Shown one piece after another: positions 6,501-7,550 of a stretch of 7,550 bases of DNA. The translations under genes were made by a program, and so were the position numbers. The stretch spans positions 1 through 7,550 of the forward strand of contig CAZILU010000142.1 in the NCBI GenBank assembly GCA_964540165.1, written 5' to 3'. The notes under the pieces are model-generated. The model had not been told where the DNA came from. It did no database searches and saw only the letters and a list, made by a program, of their open reading frames with translations. Source of the stretch: Mariniphaga sp964540165 (GTDB lineage Bacteria > Bacteroidota > Bacteroidia > Bacteroidales > Prolixibacteraceae). The stretch's first letter is position 1. Each line of letters starts with the position of its first letter.

Positions 6501-7001
6501 GCGATGATCGAAAAAACAGGAGCCGATGAATATGTTTTAAGTGTGACGGATCCCGATTTTAACCGGCCGCCACTGACCAATACGTTCGCATCACTTCAGG
6601 GGCCTTATGGTACAACCTCACCCTATCTTTTTCTTTCCGGACATTGGCAACTGGACGGGAGCTATCCATACGCTACCCAGGTATCGGCATCCGGCGCTCA
6701 GTCAATTATCCAATTTACCTGTTTCGATGCCCAAAGTTACGAGGTTAAACTGAAGCATACCCCGGTAACCGGTATTGGCATGATCGAAACACCGCAAATT
6801 GAGGTGTACCCCAATCCGGGGAATGACCTGTTTACGATCAGCAGCGAGATCTCCGGCACTGTTTACGACAGCCTTGGGAGAGTGGTATTAATCATGAAAA
6901 ATTCCAGCAGCGTAAACCTTGCTGCCAATCCAAAGGGAGTCTATCTTTTAAAATGGTACGATCAAAAAGGATCCGGTACGATACGGTTGGTTAAGAAGTG
7001 A
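3579..7001 (+). CDS. Polysaccharide lyase family 8, chondroitin ABC lyase-like, secreted by T9SS
   Basis: Secreted enzyme expected to cleave uronic-acid-containing glycosaminoglycans (chondroitin, dermatan or hyaluronan type) by beta-elimination. At 1140 residues it is longer than the 1021-residue Proteus ABC lyase, mainly through its two ends. Order: an unusual N-terminal stretch (1-46), a Sec signal peptide (KKRF, hydrophobic core 50-62, likely cleavage after A69), an N-terminal jelly-roll like the ABC-lyase N domain (about 80-225), an alpha-toroid catalytic domain (about 265-620), beta-sandwich domains (about 640-1060), and a T9SS type A sorting domain (about 1074-1140, starting IEVYPNPGND and ending IRLVKK). 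Likely catalytic residues are H515 or H516 and Y524 in the YHHRGPYLSSY stretch, R577 in GISGRG, and E698-N699 in the QEND.GRY...G.M motif. The H515-Y524 spacing of nine equals that of Flavobacterium chondroitin AC lyase. The 3579 ATG is the only ATG/GTG in frame before the signal core. Exact substrate cannot be read from the sequence. Confidence 0.9.
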   Translation: MVNSKYLNSICCAGFKSLFVKHKLVYSQYISDNGSVKGQGDFITSNKKRFSFLVVLLILIFMGPSGLRAQYNESNTFGKTQTFEGEVPSTWQTNGKGSVETTTYRKKQGQRSLLWRWEEGARLVVTEPSVTASHKGDTGMKLWIYSEADIGDSIRIVFYNSSNQIDCSFYYKINFKGWRGMWVRFEQDMGRQDRSTTMTRMEIFAPEGVPSGRLFFDVFEIATILYYRSPGHQFARPGVTNNTFYVEDNEQPYVYEKWFPQPYLPLPSEITAAEKEDMELIGERIDHWLFGTSVHADDPFFQGRVTAMNKFIASGVANFKKQKIVREADGRLTGPGLFAVFSDHSPKFGPDFAQNLMIPLALDFRLNGNQQSKEDLFLLFDYFHDQGWAYGSALGTLRLEKLRMVGWIYAVYLLREELKREPWEDGKTKYDREVETMKWVTAFNTLFAPDDFITEINVDDWRTTTLFRLVCIAMMENDDPQKVQYLRHYQKWLDRNLAITYGWNDGIKPDGLGYHHRGPYLSSYTVNGVNIMAQVAYLLRHTTFDMSRQSKENINHFLLTYRLITHLYDVPKGISGRGIGFDVGATLIAPIAYMARSMDPEKTDTTLARALMRWWNPAHDPVSKQINSVGSSIMYTNTPGQMDAILDVVKEGFAPEPFPTGFWSKPYASMALFRGNDWMVSVKGTSAYVWDYESGAQENDYGRYDSHGQMEIINNQLPYPALWRSGHDYQTGWDWGKVPGTTSVDYSNSEIVSDSHRKYSQKNAVGAVMHRNKNGVWAMDYEDKNYGSGLKFKKSVFFFGDNQMVCLGSDITSNDLSRTVSTVHQNVISSSKATFTVDGMFMPANYQFRPAEGNRLIKNSLGLGIYVPDASNLHVVRTVQSSNTVNGNKSSSGDVFTAWFDNSEKTSYEYVVLMNAEDTALQEMSETPNYEIIEQSSKAHIVRYLPDSITGFAIFDPTAILHNSWIIRSSRPVFAMIEKTGADEYVLSVTDPDFNRPPLTNTFASLQGPYGTTSPYLFLSGHWQLDGSYPYATQVSASGAQSIIQFTCFDAQSYEVKLKHTPVTGIGMIETPQIEVYPNPGNDLFTISSEISGTVYDSLGRVVLIMKNSSSVNLAANPKGVYLLKWYDQKGSGTIRLVKK

Positions 7002-7102
7002 GAAGCAACCTACAATGCCATAGCCTGAGCTATAGCTAAAAAATAATTGATGTCAGACGATGCAGGGCAGAGATTTTGAATCGCAAAATAAACACGTTAA
7101 TA

Positions 7103-7550
7103 ATGAATAATATGAGACTGAAATTTTTACTTTTTTCGATGGTTTTAGCCGGGATGCTTGACGCACAGGTTGTGTGTAACTATCCCGAGGGGGTCAATAC
7201 CTCCCTGGTTATTACAGAGGCCAGGTTTACCTCTACGAATGATGCTTATATTGAATTTACCAATATGAGTGATCAGCCGATCAGGCTGAGTGATTTTAAA
7301 TATGGGCAGTTAACGCCCTATTCAAGTTCCTGGCGGGTCAGGGATATGTGCAACGATCCCTGGTACACCACGGTATTTATCTATATGTTTCTTCCCGACC
7401 GGATGTTGGATCCGGGGAAGTCGTTTGTTTTGACATCGGCTTACGATTACAATCCTGTGCATTATAAAGAGGGATTGGGCCGGCAGGGAGGATCTGAGCG
7501 CCCCAAGCAGACCGGTATTTATGAAGTGGCCGACAAGCTGATTCACCGCG
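7103..7550 (+). CDS. Exported lamin-tail-domain-like protein, 3' end missing
   Basis: The frame is open from the ATG at 7103 (or the in-frame ATG at 7112) to the window edge, 149 codons, with no stop. The N-terminus is a signal peptide: MNNMRLK, then the hydrophobic LFSMVLAGML, with likely cleavage at DA-QVV near residue 21. The next part, SLVITEARFTSTNDAYIEFTNMSDQPIRLSDFKYG, has the pattern of a lamin tail domain: an ITE opening, an aromatic-rich E-F/L-x-N strand, and a polar turn before L-x-[DG]-[FWY]. LDPGKSFVLTSAYDYN further on fits the later strands. In Bacteroidota such domains are common in large extracellular or cell-surface proteins, often as adhesion or substrate-contact modules. 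It starts 101 bp after the lyase with no terminator I can support between them, so co-transcription is possible. Function beyond export is unknown, and the rest of the protein lies outside the window. Confidence 0.75.
   Translation, partial: MNNMRLKFLLFSMVLAGMLDAQVVCNYPEGVNTSLVITEARFTSTNDAYIEFTNMSDQPIRLSDFKYGQLTPYSSSWRVRDMCNDPWYTTVFIYMFLPDRMLDPGKSFVLTSAYDYNPVHYKEGLGRQGGSERPKQTGIYEVADKLIHR

Noticed and set aside
7018..7050. Terminator between the lyase and the following gene
   Set aside because: The best hairpin (ATAGC-CTGA-GCTAT, 7020-7033) has a 5-bp AT-rich stem and is followed by A residues, not T residues, on the coding strand.
7047..7078. Promoter for the lamin-tail-like gene (TTG at 7047, AGATTTTG at 7071)
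   Set aside because: The -7 candidate lacks the TA of TAnnTTTG, so support is too weak to list it.

Overview
The window reads as a piece of a Bacteroidota chromosome, probably from a Bacteroidales/Marinilabiliales-like polysaccharide degrader. Three things point there. A large secreted lyase ends in a type IX secretion (T9SS) sorting domain. The one convincing promoter matches the Bacteroidota TTG / TAnnTTTG pattern rather than the E. coli one. Start codons follow AT-rich leaders without a clear Shine-Dalgarno sequence. Every gene I can support is on the + strand.

Left part (1-3400), metal, peroxide and efflux functions. The window opens inside a copper-exporting P1B-type ATPase (copA; 5' end missing). 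A short tract of 22-bp direct repeats follows its stop codon. An AT-rich promoter region then leads to a PerR-type Fur-family repressor and, 17 bp further on, a Dps mini-ferritin. A perfect inverted repeat of PerR-box geometry lies between the promoter and the perR start, which suggests an autoregulated perR-dps operon. A 10-bp GC-rich hairpin ends it. A single-gene unit for a small multidrug resistance (SMR) transporter of the SugE/Gdx type comes next, followed by its own hairpin and T-run.

Right part (3400-7550), carbohydrate degradation. A 1140-residue polysaccharide lyase of family 8 (chondroitin ABC lyase-like, with N-terminal jelly-roll, alpha-toroid, beta-sandwich domains and T9SS tail) is followed after 101 bp by the start of a second exported protein with a lamin-tail-like beta domain. 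That gene runs off the window end. The lyase has an unusual 46-residue stretch before its signal peptide, so either its start or its reading frame needs checking.

I do not see a clearly new defence, mobile or RNA-based system. The points most worth a second look are the PerR protein with a full peroxide-sensing ligand set but half of the usual structural zinc site missing, its apparent operator, the repeat tract after copA, the start of the lyase gene, and the non-canonical features of the SMR protein.
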